A program made the translations under genes and the position numbers. Shown here piece by piece: positions 42,164 to 49,371 of a DNA stretch of 49,371 bases; the first letter of the stretch is position 1; the number at the start of each line of letters is the position of its first letter. This DNA is from JBOHWJ01 sp050736615 (lineage in GTDB: Bacteria > Desulfobacterota > Binatia > Binatales > Binataceae): assembly GCA_050736615.1 (NCBI GenBank), contig JBOHWL010000244.1:1-49371 (forward strand), read 5' to 3'. The notes under the pieces were generated by a model that ran no database searches, was not told the origin of the DNA, and worked only from the letters and a program-made list of their open reading frames with translations.

Positions 42164-42958
42164 ATGATTCTCGACAGCTTCAAACTCGACGGTAGGGTCG
42201 CCATCATAACCGGCGGTGGACGCGGCTTGGGGCGCGCGATGGCGGTGCGCTTTGCGCAGTGCGGAGCGGATGTGGTGGCCGCCGCCCGCACCATGAGCCA
42301 GCTTGAGGAAACCGCCGAACAGGTGCGCGCGCTCGGGCGGAAATGTCTCGTCGTGCGGACCGACGTGGCCTACTCCGATCAGATCAACGCGATGGCGGCG
42401 GCGGCGATCAAGGAATTTGGCCAAATCGACGTGCTGATCAACAACGCCGGTATCGGCGACAATGCGCTGGGCAAGCCAATTGAACAGATTACCGATGAGG
42501 AATGGCGCCATGGAATCGATACCAATCTGAGCAGTCAGTTTTATTGCGCGCGCGCCGTGATTCCGCACATGGTCGGGCGCAAGCGCGGTAAAATCATCAA
42601 TATCGCTTCCGGCTATGGTCTGCGCGGCGGCAAACACAACTATATGTACGCTTGTTCAAAGGGCGCCGTGCTGCAACTGACGCGCTCACTGGCGTTGACC
42701 TACGCCGAATTCAATATCCAGACCAACTGTATCGTGCCGGGTATTTTTCCGCACAACGAAATGCTGATGCGGTTTTTCAAGGGTGGCAAGTTTATTCCCC
42801 TGGGACGCGTCGGGGAGGATCAGGACGTAGGCCCGCTCGCGGTGTTTCTTGCTTCCGACGCCTCCAATCATATCAACGGCGAACTGATCGCGATCGATGG
42901 CGGTGGCTTGGCCGGCGGCATCACGCCGACCGGCGTCGCACCCGGCCTGCCGTCGTAA
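42164..42958 (+). CDS. SDR family oxidoreductase (1)
   Basis: A 264-aa classical short-chain dehydrogenase. The cofactor loop is TGGGRGLG (17-24), NNAG is at 93-96, and the catalytic set S149, Y162 and K166 lies in NIASGYG and YACSK. The C-terminal segment ends in GELIAIDGGGLAGG. This is a complete active site. GAGAGGAA precedes the ATG. The closest patterns are gluconate/3-oxoacyl reductase types, but the substrate is not predictable. The following SDR gene starts 34 bp downstream, so the two form a pair. Confidence 0.92.
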   Translation: MILDSFKLDGRVAIITGGGRGLGRAMAVRFAQCGADVVAAARTMSQLEETAEQVRALGRKCLVVRTDVAYSDQINAMAAAAIKEFGQIDVLINNAGIGDNALGKPIEQITDEEWRHGIDTNLSSQFYCARAVIPHMVGRKRGKIINIASGYGLRGGKHNYMYACSKGAVLQLTRSLALTYAEFNIQTNCIVPGIFPHNEMLMRFFKGGKFIPLGRVGEDQDVGPLAVFLASDASNHINGELIAIDGGGLAGGITPTGVAPGLPS

Positions 42959-42992
42959 GGAGGCGCGCGGCCACCGCCGCACCGAGGAGCAT

Positions 42993-43787
42993 ATGCCAGA
43001 GCAGAACAAGAGCCTGCCCGCGGGATTGCAGGATTTTTCACTGGCCGGACTGGGCGCCCTGATCATTGGCGCCGAACATCCGGTCGGGGCCGTGGCCGCG
43101 CTGACGCTCGCCGAAGCGGGCGCCAAAGTGCTGCTCGCCTCGCAGGAGGCCGGCACCGAAGAGCAACTTAAGAATACCGCCAAAGCGCTGGGGGCAATCG
43201 GCGCCAAGCCGGTAATCCAGGTGCAGCGCGCCGCGATTCGCGCCGATCTCAGCGCCACTGCCGATCTCGCGGTGAAGGAACTGGGCGGCCTCGATATTCT
43301 GATCACCGCGTTTGATGCGCCTTTCTATGCGCCGTTCGAAGCGACCGACGATTCCGCCTACGATCGCGTGATGGACGACAATTTCAAGGCGGTCTGGATG
43401 GCCTGCCAGGAAGTCGGGCGCGTGATGCTGCAGCGGGGCGGCGGCGTCATGGTCAATATCAATTCGGTGCTGGCCGAACGCGGCGTCCCCAACGCGACGC
43501 TCTATTGCGCGGCCAAGGGCGCGGTCCGCAATTTGATTCGCGCGTTGGCGCTCGAATGGGCGCGGCGCGGCGTCCGCGTCAACATGATCGAGGCGGGATG
43601 GACGCAGGAAGAAGGTAGCCCGGTAAGCGGCAAGTTTGGCGAGGCGCTACTCAAGTATTTGCCCTATCGACGGCTGGTCAAACCCGAGGAGATCGCGGGC
43701 GCTTTGCTTTATCTGGTCTCACCCGCGGCCGGCTTCGTCACGGGCGAGTCGATCGCGGTTGACGGCGGCCTGCTCTGCCGCGTCTGA
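42993..43787 (+). CDS. SDR family oxidoreductase (2), atypical cofactor loop
   Basis: A 264-aa short-chain dehydrogenase. The catalytic triad is kept: S158 in NINSVL, Y171 and K175 in YCAAK. VDGG near the C-terminus is conserved. The cofactor motif reads IGAEHPVG (25-32) instead of TGxxxGIG, and the NNAG motif is replaced by TAFDAP (105-110). NAD(P) binding may be changed or weak. ATG 42993 has AGGAG directly upstream. It may act as a partner of the SDR 34 bp upstream, e.g. as a heteromer with one active and one structural subunit. Confidence 0.88.
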   Translation: MPEQNKSLPAGLQDFSLAGLGALIIGAEHPVGAVAALTLAEAGAKVLLASQEAGTEEQLKNTAKALGAIGAKPVIQVQRAAIRADLSATADLAVKELGGLDILITAFDAPFYAPFEATDDSAYDRVMDDNFKAVWMACQEVGRVMLQRGGGVMVNINSVLAERGVPNATLYCAAKGAVRNLIRALALEWARRGVRVNMIEAGWTQEEGSPVSGKFGEALLKYLPYRRLVKPEEIAGALLYLVSPAAGFVTGESIAVDGGLLCRV

Positions 43788-43913
43788 CGCACACGCCGCG
43801 TGAGTCATCCGCGGAGTTGATCGAATGAGCCCGCGAGAAGCCGGCCTAGATAAGATCGGTGCTGGAGCTAAAGCCGATGATCGCCTGGTCAGCACCAAGC
43901 CCGGTTAATGGCT

Positions 43914-44297
43914 CTATTCCCGCGGGAGGGCGGCGGTCAGAAGCAGCGCACTGTCCGCGAGCGCTTCGACGCTGTGCGGAACTTCGCGTTCGAGCACCGC
44001 GATCGAGCCATGCTCGAGTGTAAGCACCTCGTCGCCGGCGTTGAAGCTTACGGAGCCTTCGAGCACCTGGAGCGAGAATGAACCGCGCGCCTGATGCTCC
44101 GCCAGTCGCGCGCCTTTGCGCAGTAGCAGCAGCGTAACGGTGAGGTCGCGATGCTTAACCAGGCTTCGCGCTGAACGATCATGGCCGGTCCACTGCGGTG
44201 CCGATCTGGCCTCGGCGAGTTCACGCTCGAGGGCAAAGCAAGTGAGGGCGCCGGCGGGATTTTCCCCCGTCGAGGGATCTTTGCGTTTGTCCGACAT
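43914..44297 (-). CDS. Cupin-fold protein
   Basis: A 127-aa protein. The C-terminal 75 residues form a small cupin barrel: LLLRKGARLAEHQARGSFSL, QVLEGSVSF, LTLEHGSIAVLEREVPHSVE. One His of each cupin motif is visible (AEHQ and PHSV), a reduced metal set. The N-terminus is polar. ATG 44297 has AAGGAG upstream; a longer open frame reaching 44429 is a chance extension. The gene lies 50 bp downstream of an SDR on the same strand, which suggests a shared transcript. The function is unknown. Confidence 0.8.
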   Translation of the reverse strand: MSDKRKDPSTGENPAGALTCFALERELAEARSAPQWTGHDRSARSLVKHRDLTVTLLLLRKGARLAEHQARGSFSLQVLEGSVSFNAGDEVLTLEHGSIAVLEREVPHSVEALADSALLLTAALPRE

Positions 44298-44347
44298 CAC
44301 ATCTCCTTTTAAGTTTGGGCGATGACAGGCCGCCGAGCCTGACCCGC

Positions 44348-45115
44348 TTAAGCCACGGGCGAGGCCAGCGTCAGTCCGCCGTCCACCATGATGGTCTGCG
44401 CGGTGATGAAGCCCGCTTCCGGCGTACATAACAGCAGTGTGGCGGCGGCAATCTCGTCGAGTGCGGGAATGCGCTTGATCGCCGAGCGCATTGCGGCGCT
44501 TGCCGTCACGCGTGCGAAGTCCGCGCCGAAGTAGGTCCGGGACGAGTCACTGTCAACCATGCCGAAATTGACGCCGTTGACGGTAATCCCGCGCGCGCCC
44601 AGCTCGAAGGCGAAATCACGCACCATCGCTTCAAGCCCAGCCTTGGCCGCGCCCAAAACGCCATGTCCGGGCAAGTTACGAATCGAATCCATCCCGGAAA
44701 TCATGATGATGCGTCCGCCCGCGTCCATGTGCGGACTGGCCTCCTGCACCGCCGCGACAAACCCGCCGATACTCAGATTGAAGGTGCGGCTGAGATGGTG
44801 TGGCTTTACTTCCAGCAGCGGTTTGAACGCAGTGGCGGCGGCGTTGAAGATCAGAATGTCGAGACGGCCGAATTCAGTCGCGGCGCGGCGCACCATCGCG
44901 CGCACTTGTCCTTCGTCCTCCAGGTCCGCTTTGAGCAAAAGCGAGCGTGGTGCCCGCGCTTTGATAGTTTCCAAAGTGCGCGCCGCGCTTTCTTCATCGC
45001 GGCGATAATTCAACGCCAGCGTGGCTCCGCCAGCGGCCAGGCGGAGGGCGAGTGCGCGCCCCAAGCCGCGCGTGCCACCGGTAATCAGCGCGAGTTTGCC
45101 TTCAAACGTGAGCAT
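44348..45115 (-). CDS. SDR family protein, FabL-like, catalytic Tyr replaced
   Basis: A 255-aa protein with the SDR cofactor loop TGGTRGLG (12-19), DILIFNAA (86-93) and IMVDGG near the end. S140 (in MISGMDS) and K158 (in GAAKAGL) are present. The segment SGMDSIRNLPGHGVLGAAKA aligns with enoyl-ACP reductase FabL, whose Tyr precedes Lys by seven residues; here that position is H151. The usual YxxxK position is L154. So neither Tyr is present. The cupin gene follows it. The protein may be inactive as a reductase, or His may replace Tyr. Confidence 0.82.
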   Translation of the reverse strand: MLTFEGKLALITGGTRGLGRALALRLAAGGATLALNYRRDEESAARTLETIKARAPRSLLLKADLEDEGQVRAMVRRAATEFGRLDILIFNAAATAFKPLLEVKPHHLSRTFNLSIGGFVAAVQEASPHMDAGGRIIMISGMDSIRNLPGHGVLGAAKAGLEAMVRDFAFELGARGITVNGVNFGMVDSDSSRTYFGADFARVTASAAMRSAIKRIPALDEIAAATLLLCTPEAGFITAQTIMVDGGLTLASPVA

Positions 45116-45199
45116 CAGGCACAGATTACCATCTCGCTGTTATGCTCGTAAAATAATTCCAGGCAGCGGCGGTTTTTCACTGCCGACGGAGTAACCCCG

Positions 45200-45346
45200 A
45201 TGGCGATTATGATCAAACGCGGCTATGAATCACCCGCGGCCGAGGACGGTATGCGTATCCTGGTTGAGCGCGGGCGCTACGGGGAATCCCGGATATGCGC
45301 GGGCGAATCCGCGAGTCTTCGGCTAATGCTAAGCCTTCTCGTATGA
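45200..45346 (+). pseudogene. DUF488 gene stub truncated by a repeat
   Basis: ATG 45200 with GGAG upstream encodes MIKRGYESPAAEDGMRILVE after MAI. This is the DUF488 N-terminus ('iKR.Y....edG.RiLVdr'). Homology stops after about residue 25 (ERGRYGESR). The following bases are repeat-family sequence, with CGAATCCGCGAGTCTTCGGC on the plus strand, and the frame closes at TGA 45344. Intact DUF488 proteins are about 115-150 aa. This is a truncated gene with its start site intact. Confidence 0.7.
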
Positions 45347-45400
45347 CTTCGCGCCACCGCCTGGTCGCCTCGCAAGAGCGCTTCGCTAACGAGCGTGGCG
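45288..45400 (-). repeat. GC-rich composite repeat block (copy J)
   Basis: On the minus strand it reads CTTAGCATTAGCCGAAGACT then CGCGGATTCGCCCGCG. This corresponds to the TTTATCCTAGCCGAAGGCTC / CGGACTCGCCCGCC block at 33422-33498. It directly follows the break in the DUF488 stub. Confidence 0.6.
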
Positions 45401-45525
45401 TTGTGCCAATCTTGCCGTCACAATAGGATGGCACGGCCGGTTGTCGCGGATCGGAGCGGATGTTCCCGCCTCGCCCTGTCCGGTGGAGTTTTCCTGGTGA
45501 TGGACATCCATTCGGAGTATCGCTG

Positions 45526-46353
45526 GTGTTGACAGTTCTTGGCGGCCTGTTCGCCCTGGCGTTAACCGCCGGCTTTATCGGTTCATTGTCGGGTTTGGGA
45601 GGCGGGGTCTTCATCGTGCCGGGACTGGTGCTGGTGGCCCACGTGCCAATGCAGGTCGCGGTGGGGGCCAGCTTGATTTCGGTGGTGGCCACCAGTGCCG
45701 GCGCCAGTGTCGCGTTCGTGCGCGATGGCTGGACCAATCTGCGGGTGGCAATGCTGCTGGAGTGTGCGACGGTCACTGGCGCGGTCGGCGGCGCGTATCT
45801 GGCGGGTGTCATCTCGGCGCCCGTGCTGGAGCTGTTGTTCGCGCTGATGATGCTGCAGTCGGCCTATTTTTCCCTGCGTAAACATGGCGACGACTACGCG
45901 GTCGAATCCGACTCGTTTTGCTCCCGGCTGCGACTGGGTGGAGCGTTGCCGCTGGACAACGGCACGACCGCGGAGTACGGCGTCGTTCATTTGCCGGGAG
46001 GCGCCGCGATTATGGTGATCGCGGGATTGATGTCCGGCCTTTTGGGAGTCGGCGCCGGGGCTTTGAAAGTGGCGGCAATGGATTACGTGATGCGGCTCCC
46101 GCTCAAAGTCTCCAGTGCCACCAGCAACTTCATGATCGGCGTGACGGCCGGCGCCGGGGCATTGGTGTTTCTGTCACGTGGCGATGTCTCCACTGTGGTC
46201 GCTGCGCCAGTGGCGCTGGGCGTGACCGCCGGAGCACTCTGCGGCAGCCGTTTCCTACCGCGCGTAAATGTACAGGCGCTCCGAATTGGCTTTATCGTGA
46301 TCATGCTGCTGATCGCGGTTGAGATGGGTTGGCGGGCCGTTGCCGGATTATAG
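45526..46353 (+). CDS. TauE/SafE family anion exporter
   Basis: A 275-aa membrane protein with about eight segments. It contains two inverted repeats with AGFIGSLSGLGGGVFIVPGL in the first and AGLMSGLLGVGAGALKVAAM in the second, the family's signature. VGASLISVVATSAGASVAF belongs to the first half. It would move sulfite, sulfoacetate or another organic anion out of the cell. The GTG at 45526 has GGAG upstream; an ATG at 45460 is an alternative with 22 extra polar residues. The DUF1634 partner begins 2 bp after the stop. Confidence 0.9.
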   Translation: MLTVLGGLFALALTAGFIGSLSGLGGGVFIVPGLVLVAHVPMQVAVGASLISVVATSAGASVAFVRDGWTNLRVAMLLECATVTGAVGGAYLAGVISAPVLELLFALMMLQSAYFSLRKHGDDYAVESDSFCSRLRLGGALPLDNGTTAEYGVVHLPGGAAIMVIAGLMSGLLGVGAGALKVAAMDYVMRLPLKVSSATSNFMIGVTAGAGALVFLSRGDVSTVVAAPVALGVTAGALCGSRFLPRVNVQALRIGFIVIMLLIAVEMGWRAVAGL

Positions 46354-46355
46354 GG

Positions 46356-46754
46356 ATGGATACACAACTCAGTGAGGAAGACCGTATCCTGCGCGTCTGG
46401 ACGCCGGTCATCCTGCGCACAATTCTGATCGTTGCCACGATCGCGCTGGTCGCGGGACTGGTGGTGATGATCTGGCATAGCCCCGGCTTTTACGTCGGCC
46501 GTTTTGATCAAATACAAAAAGGCATCGGCATCCATCACCAGGAAGCGCTAGCGGCACTAGCGCATGCGGCACTTCACGGCAACTCCCATGCGATCCTCAC
46601 GTTCGGGCTGATAATTCTGACCCTGGTACCGCTGGGCCGGGTGGCCTTTACCTTCGTGCTATTCGTCAAGGAACGTGACCGGGTTTTTATCGTCGCCACC
46701 GCTTACGTCCTGACCGGCCTGATCGTTGGGGTATTGTTGGGGCGGGTCGGTTGA
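46356..46754 (+). CDS. DUF1634 membrane protein
   Basis: A 132-aa protein with three membrane segments (about 21-42, 73-94, 105-128). TPVILRTILIVATIALVAGL and LIILTLVPLGRVAFTFVLFV match DUF1634. This family is almost always next to a TauE/SafE gene, as here, and is thought to be its accessory subunit. ATG 46356 lies 2 bp after the transporter stop. A longer upstream frame is a chance extension. Confidence 0.88.
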   Translation: MDTQLSEEDRILRVWTPVILRTILIVATIALVAGLVVMIWHSPGFYVGRFDQIQKGIGIHHQEALAALAHAALHGNSHAILTFGLIILTLVPLGRVAFTFVLFVKERDRVFIVATAYVLTGLIVGVLLGRVG

Positions 46755-46780
46755 ACCCCAACAGGCGCAACGCAGTGAAA

Positions 46781-46941
46781 CCGAGCGGGCCAGCGGAGGC
46801 AAAGTCGCAGCTAGCGCATACGTGGAGGGAAGCCAAACGAGCGCATTAGCGAAGGCGCGGCGAGCAAGCGAGTCTTTATCTTGGCTGAAGGCTCGCGGAC
46901 TCGCCCGCCCCACGGAGCTGCATTTGGAATAGCGAGCCTCC
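46781..46941 (+). repeat. GC-rich composite repeat block (copy H)
   Basis: Contains GAGCGCATTAGCGAAGGCGC, GCGAGTCTTTATCTTGGCTG and AAGGCTCGCGGACTCGCCCG followed by CCCCACGGAGCTGC. About 85-90% of the second half matches 37925-37990 by eye. It lacks the palindromic outer arms. It fills the spacer between DUF1634 and SDR 4. Confidence 0.7.
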
Positions 46942-46978
46942 GACGTGATCTAATTCAGACCGAGTTAGGAGTGACAAA

Positions 46979-47755
46979 ATGGAAATTAACGGGAAAATCG
47001 CGCTTATTACTGGCGCCGGCTCCGGAATTGGACGGGCCACCGCCGAATTGCTGCGGTCCGAAGGCGCCTCGCTGATCGTCGCGGATATCGACGAGAATGG
47101 CGGCCCGGAAACCGTCCGTATGTTGGAGAACGCCGGCGGAAAAGCGCTCTTCGTCAAGGCCGATGTTACCAGCGAAGATGACACCCGGCGGATGCTCGAA
47201 ACCGCCGTTGCCCACTTCGGACGGCTCGATATTCTTTACAACAACGCCGGTATCGGCGTCGGCACTCCACCCTTCCCCAGTTCGACGTTGCGGCGATGGC
47301 GCTTGGTGCTGGACATTGATCTTCAGGCCGTGATCCTCGGATGTTATCTGGCGGCGCCGATTATGGAACGCGGGGGTGGCGGCGTGATCATCAATACGGC
47401 CTCGATGGCGGGGTTGTATCCTTATAAAGAGGACCCGGTTTACGGAGCGGCCAAGGCGGGTGTGGTGAATTTCACCTATTCGCTCGCGCCGTGGGCCTCA
47501 CGCCTCGCTATTCGGGTCAATTGCGTATGTCCGGGTGTGACCGACACGCCGTTGGTGCGCAAGGAGGTCGAGCGCGCGAAAAAGGCCGGTCACACCGGCT
47601 CATTACCGTCAAAAATCCTCCACCCGACGCAGATAGCGGAGGCGGTGCTCACACTAATTAAGGACGACAGCCTAGCCGGGCGCGCACTCGAGGTGCGTCC
47701 CAGCGGACCACGCTTAGTGGAAACACCCGCCGCGCCGGGCACTCGGCGCCATTAA
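46979..47755 (+). CDS. SDR family oxidoreductase (4)
   Basis: A 258-aa classical short-chain dehydrogenase. TGAGSGIG (11-18), VADID (34-38, Asp suggests NAD preference), NNAG (88-91), S142, Y155 and K159 (YGAAK) form a complete active site. CPGVTDTPLV is the usual C-terminal substrate region. AGGAG lies before the ATG. The C-terminus lacks the usual VDGG and ends in a short tail PRLVETPAAPG. The substrate is unknown. Confidence 0.92.
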   Translation: MEINGKIALITGAGSGIGRATAELLRSEGASLIVADIDENGGPETVRMLENAGGKALFVKADVTSEDDTRRMLETAVAHFGRLDILYNNAGIGVGTPPFPSSTLRRWRLVLDIDLQAVILGCYLAAPIMERGGGGVIINTASMAGLYPYKEDPVYGAAKAGVVNFTYSLAPWASRLAIRVNCVCPGVTDTPLVRKEVERAKKAGHTGSLPSKILHPTQIAEAVLTLIKDDSLAGRALEVRPSGPRLVETPAAPGTRRH

Positions 47756-47922
47756 GAGCGCTCCGATCGGTGAGTTCAAATTCCGGAGGCATAAGCTGAC
47801 CCATTACGTGCGCCAGCACGCTGACGCTGAGCGACGCCAGATGGATTCGCCGCAGGGCTTTACCGAATAGATGTAATGGGTCGCGAGATTACTGACAGTC
47901 GCGCCGACGTGCGGGAGTCGAA

Positions 47923-47963
47923 ATCACCGTTCGAGCGAGATGCTGGCCGACCCGAACGGTGAT
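47923..47963 (-). terminator. Hairpin terminator after the small HTH gene
   Basis: A perfect 11-bp stem ATCACCGTTCG / CGAACGGTGAT with a 19-nt loop, 3 nt after the HTH stop codon. It is followed by TT on the minus strand, so the T-tract is weak. Confidence 0.6.
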
Positions 47964-47966
47964 CGC

Positions 47967-48188
47967 TCAGTTACCGCGCATCGACTCGCTGTCAGCGGGC
48001 TTCATATTGCGCTCCAAACACCATCGGTCAATAACTTCGGCGTTAAAGCGCCAGTCGGTGCCGATGCGGAAGCCCGGCAGCTCACCGCGCCGCAAAAGCT
48101 TGTAGATGGTTGACGGATGCACGCGAAGGTAAGCGGAAAGTTCCCTCACTGTCATCACGCGCGGCAAGTTATACTTGGGTTCTGCCAC
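47967..48188 (-). CDS. Small excisionase/MerR-type HTH DNA-binding protein (copy 2)
   Basis: A 73-aa paralogue of the protein at 26391-26609. The HTH is MTVRELSAYLRVHPSTIYKL and the wing is GELPGFRIGTDWRF, followed by the helix VIDRWCLERN. The GTG start at 48188 has GAGAGGG upstream. Most differences from copy 1 are conservative K/R, S/T and E/Q exchanges, so both probably bind similar DNA. The C-terminal tails differ completely. No mobile-element recombinase is nearby. Confidence 0.88.
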   Translation of the reverse strand: MAEPKYNLPRVMTVRELSAYLRVHPSTIYKLLRRGELPGFRIGTDWRFNAEVIDRWCLERNMKPADSESMRGN

Positions 48189-48289
48189 GATACCCTCTCC
48201 ATCGCGCCCAGTCCCTCTACCCCCTCCCCCACCGGCAAGGGTTGACGCCTTTTTTAATGTTTTAAGTCAAGTGCTTTTCTAAGCCCGTC

Positions 48290-48319
48290 TTGACAACACC
48301 AAACGTAGCGAAAAATACT
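48290..48319 (+). promoter_or_regulatory. Candidate sigma-70 promoter
   Basis: TTGACA (48290-48295), an 18-nt spacer and AATACT (48314-48319). It is oriented to the PEBP-family gene, with a leader of about 150 nt before its start codon. Confidence 0.4.
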
Positions 48320-48478
48320 TATGCGGGTCAAGAGGGCGCAACTTAATTTTTCACCACCAGACCCGCTCAAACTGTCAGACTGCGCGCAAATGTGATAAAC
48401 CACAGTTGCAAACTCGCTCCGTCGATTATATGCCGACGCCGTATGGCTGCCAGACGCCACAAGGGAGCTATAACGTCT

Positions 48479-49033
48479 ATGCGTTCTCTTTCTGTCAAAA
48501 CCTGCCTAACAACGCTATTATGTTACGCTTTGTGCCTATGTGGTGCTAGTGCGTTTGCTCAAGGGGTGGGACCACTTGCGTTGACCACCCCCGAGTTCAC
48601 CCCCAACCGCAACATTCCGTCGCGCTTCACTTGTGCCGGCTTTGACATGTCGCCGGAACTCTCCTGGGCGAGTGTTCCCGCAGGCACCAAAACCTTCGCT
48701 TTGATCGTCAGCGACCCGGATGCAACTCACGGCACATTCATTCATTGGGCAATCTACAATCTCCCAGCAAATCAGACGAACCTTCCCCAACGTGTCAAGA
48801 AACGGCACAAGCGGACCTATGGCGGAGAGCAAGGCACCAACAGTTTCGGCAATATCGGATATGGCGGTCCGTGTCCTCCGCCCGGCAAGCCGCATCATTA
48901 TCATTTCAAGCTTTACGCACTGAATACGAAGCTCAAATTGAAGCCCGGGGCAACCGCGGCCGAGGTGGAAAAGGCCATGAAGGGTCACGTGATCGCGACC
49001 TCCGACCTGGTGGGTCTTTTCCAGCGGCATTAG
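48479..49033 (+). CDS. Exported YbhB/YbcL-family (PEBP, Raf-kinase-inhibitor-like) protein
   Basis: A 184-aa protein. It has a signal peptide (1-27, core LTTLLCYALCLCGASAF, cleavage near AFA-QG), so it is periplasmic. The PEBP fold shows CAGFDMSPELSWASVP, the anion-site motif DPDATHGTFIHWAIYNLP and YGGPCPPPGKPHHYHFKLYA. The family binds phosphorylated or anionic ligands; the function in bacteria is unclear. The ATG at 48479 is chosen because it starts the signal peptide; an upstream ATG at 48392 would bury it. The GGGAG site is 12 nt away, a loose spacing. Confidence 0.88.
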   Translation: MRSLSVKTCLTTLLCYALCLCGASAFAQGVGPLALTTPEFTPNRNIPSRFTCAGFDMSPELSWASVPAGTKTFALIVSDPDATHGTFIHWAIYNLPANQTNLPQRVKKRHKRTYGGEQGTNSFGNIGYGGPCPPPGKPHHYHFKLYALNTKLKLKPGATAAEVEKAMKGHVIATSDLVGLFQRH

Positions 49034-49075
49034 CGGCCTTTTCCGCACCTTTCTTGGCGATGCCGCCAATCAACG

Positions 49076-49217
49076 TCATCTTCTCGCCGCTATGCGCTCT
49101 TTAAGATCGCGGGCACGCTCCGAGACCGCTTCGAGCGACTCGCCGATCTTGTGCATCGCGCCGGTGACGCCGGCCGAGACCGCTCAGCAGGATGGCTAAC
49201 GGCAGCGGCGATCCCAT
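49076..49217 (-). pseudogene. Possible frameshifted small membrane protein
   Basis: The minus strand starts ATG GGA TCG and reads MGSPLPLAILLSGLG. After a shift of one base near 49180 the frame continues SAGVTGAMHKIGESLEAVSE then RARDLKERIAARR and stops. The 142-bp span is not a multiple of three, so one frameshift would be needed. It looks like a membrane helix followed by an amphipathic helix. The evidence is only the two matching halves. Confidence 0.3.
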
Positions 49218-49273
49218 CTCAGATTTCTACTTTCTCGCTGAGATCAATCATGCGCACGTCGCAGACTCCTAAT

Positions 49274-49340
49274 TCCTGAACGCACCTCGCGGACTCGTTT
49301 GCTCGTTTGGCTCCGCTCCACGAGCGCCGCGCGGCGCTAT
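49274..49340 (-). repeat. Short repeat, GAGCAAACGAGTCCGCGAGG type
   Basis: ACGCACCTCGCGGACTCGTT then TGCTCG on the plus strand is identical to 41092-41117. TCCGCTCCACGAGCG follows. The remaining bases to the window end show no gene. Confidence 0.7.
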
Positions 49341-49371
49341 CTGGGCTCGCGCACCTGGGCGATCTCTACCC

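Noticed and set aside
26391..48188. Prophage or integrative element bounded by the two excisionase-like genes
   Set aside because: No integrase, capsid, portal, relaxase or attachment-site pair is visible. The 21 kb between them is housekeeping and metabolic genes.
1..49371. CRISPR array
   Set aside because: No run of regularly spaced identical repeats was found. The repeats present are dispersed, palindromic and of variable length.

Overview
The window reads as chromosomal DNA of a GC-rich Gram-negative bacterium. The evidence is a lipoprotein, a remnant of an outer-membrane beta-barrel gene, a bactofilin, PgpA and a MoxR/DUF58/VWA operon. The mix of a thiolase-like/DUF35 pair, a luciferase-like (LLM) oxidoreductase, many short-chain dehydrogenases (SDRs) and a bacterial deoxyhypusine-synthase-like protein fits uncultured soil or groundwater lineages such as Desulfobacterota-like or Binatota-like bacteria. 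That placement is an inference from gene content. There is no 16S gene, no CRISPR array, no intact transposase and no prophage module.

Layout. 1-8.3 kb: a GNAT protein, an O-methyltransferase, initiator tRNA-fMet, a 59-aa small protein, a thiolase-like/DUF35 pair, a DUF1614 membrane protein, aroE, a methyltransferase and an LLM oxidoreductase. 8.3-14.3 kb (minus strand): a five-gene unit of 2-oxo-acid/acetoin dehydrogenase E1-alpha, E1-beta and E2, an M20 peptidase and a FIST-domain sensor. 14.5-17 kb: nth, a beta-hydroxyacid dehydrogenase, an orphan protein and a decayed beta-barrel gene. 17.1-24.9 kb: a five-gene envelope operon (membrane protein with a long Gly/Asn/Ser-rich tail, MoxR ATPase, DUF58, two large VWA membrane proteins). 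25-30 kb: an aminotransferase, a small HTH protein, DUF72, an unknown protein, a bactofilin, a lipoprotein and a PyrF paralogue with an altered active site. 30.3-31.5 kb: a decay zone with a LuxR-type HTH remnant, a frameshifted GIY-YIG gene and repeats. 31.5-38 kb: cinA, pgpA, a kinase-like/BON fusion, a PiT transporter, a deoxyhypusine-synthase-like protein and a CysQ-like phosphatase. 38.7-42 kb: a cysteine-free HesB-like protein, a MetE-C-like methyltransferase, a PPOX-fold protein, tusA and a DsbA/FrnE-like protein. 42-49 kb: four SDRs, a cupin, TauE/SafE with DUF1634, a second small HTH protein and a periplasmic PEBP-family protein.

The structure that gene calling does not explain is a family of interspersed palindromic and composite repeats. 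Two near-identical copies of about 150 bp (1-150 and 41138-41286) have terminal inverted repeats flanked by TA, like a miniature inverted-repeat transposable element (MITE). Other copies are half-elements or composites that share blocks. Several lie beside broken genes: a DUF488 stub, a tusA stub and the GIY-YIG decay zone. A second theme is enzymes that keep the fold but have lost signature catalytic residues: PyrF without its two lysines, a FabL-like SDR without Tyr, a thiolase without Cys, a HesB-like protein without Cys, and a nucleotide kinase-like protein with a degraded P-loop.
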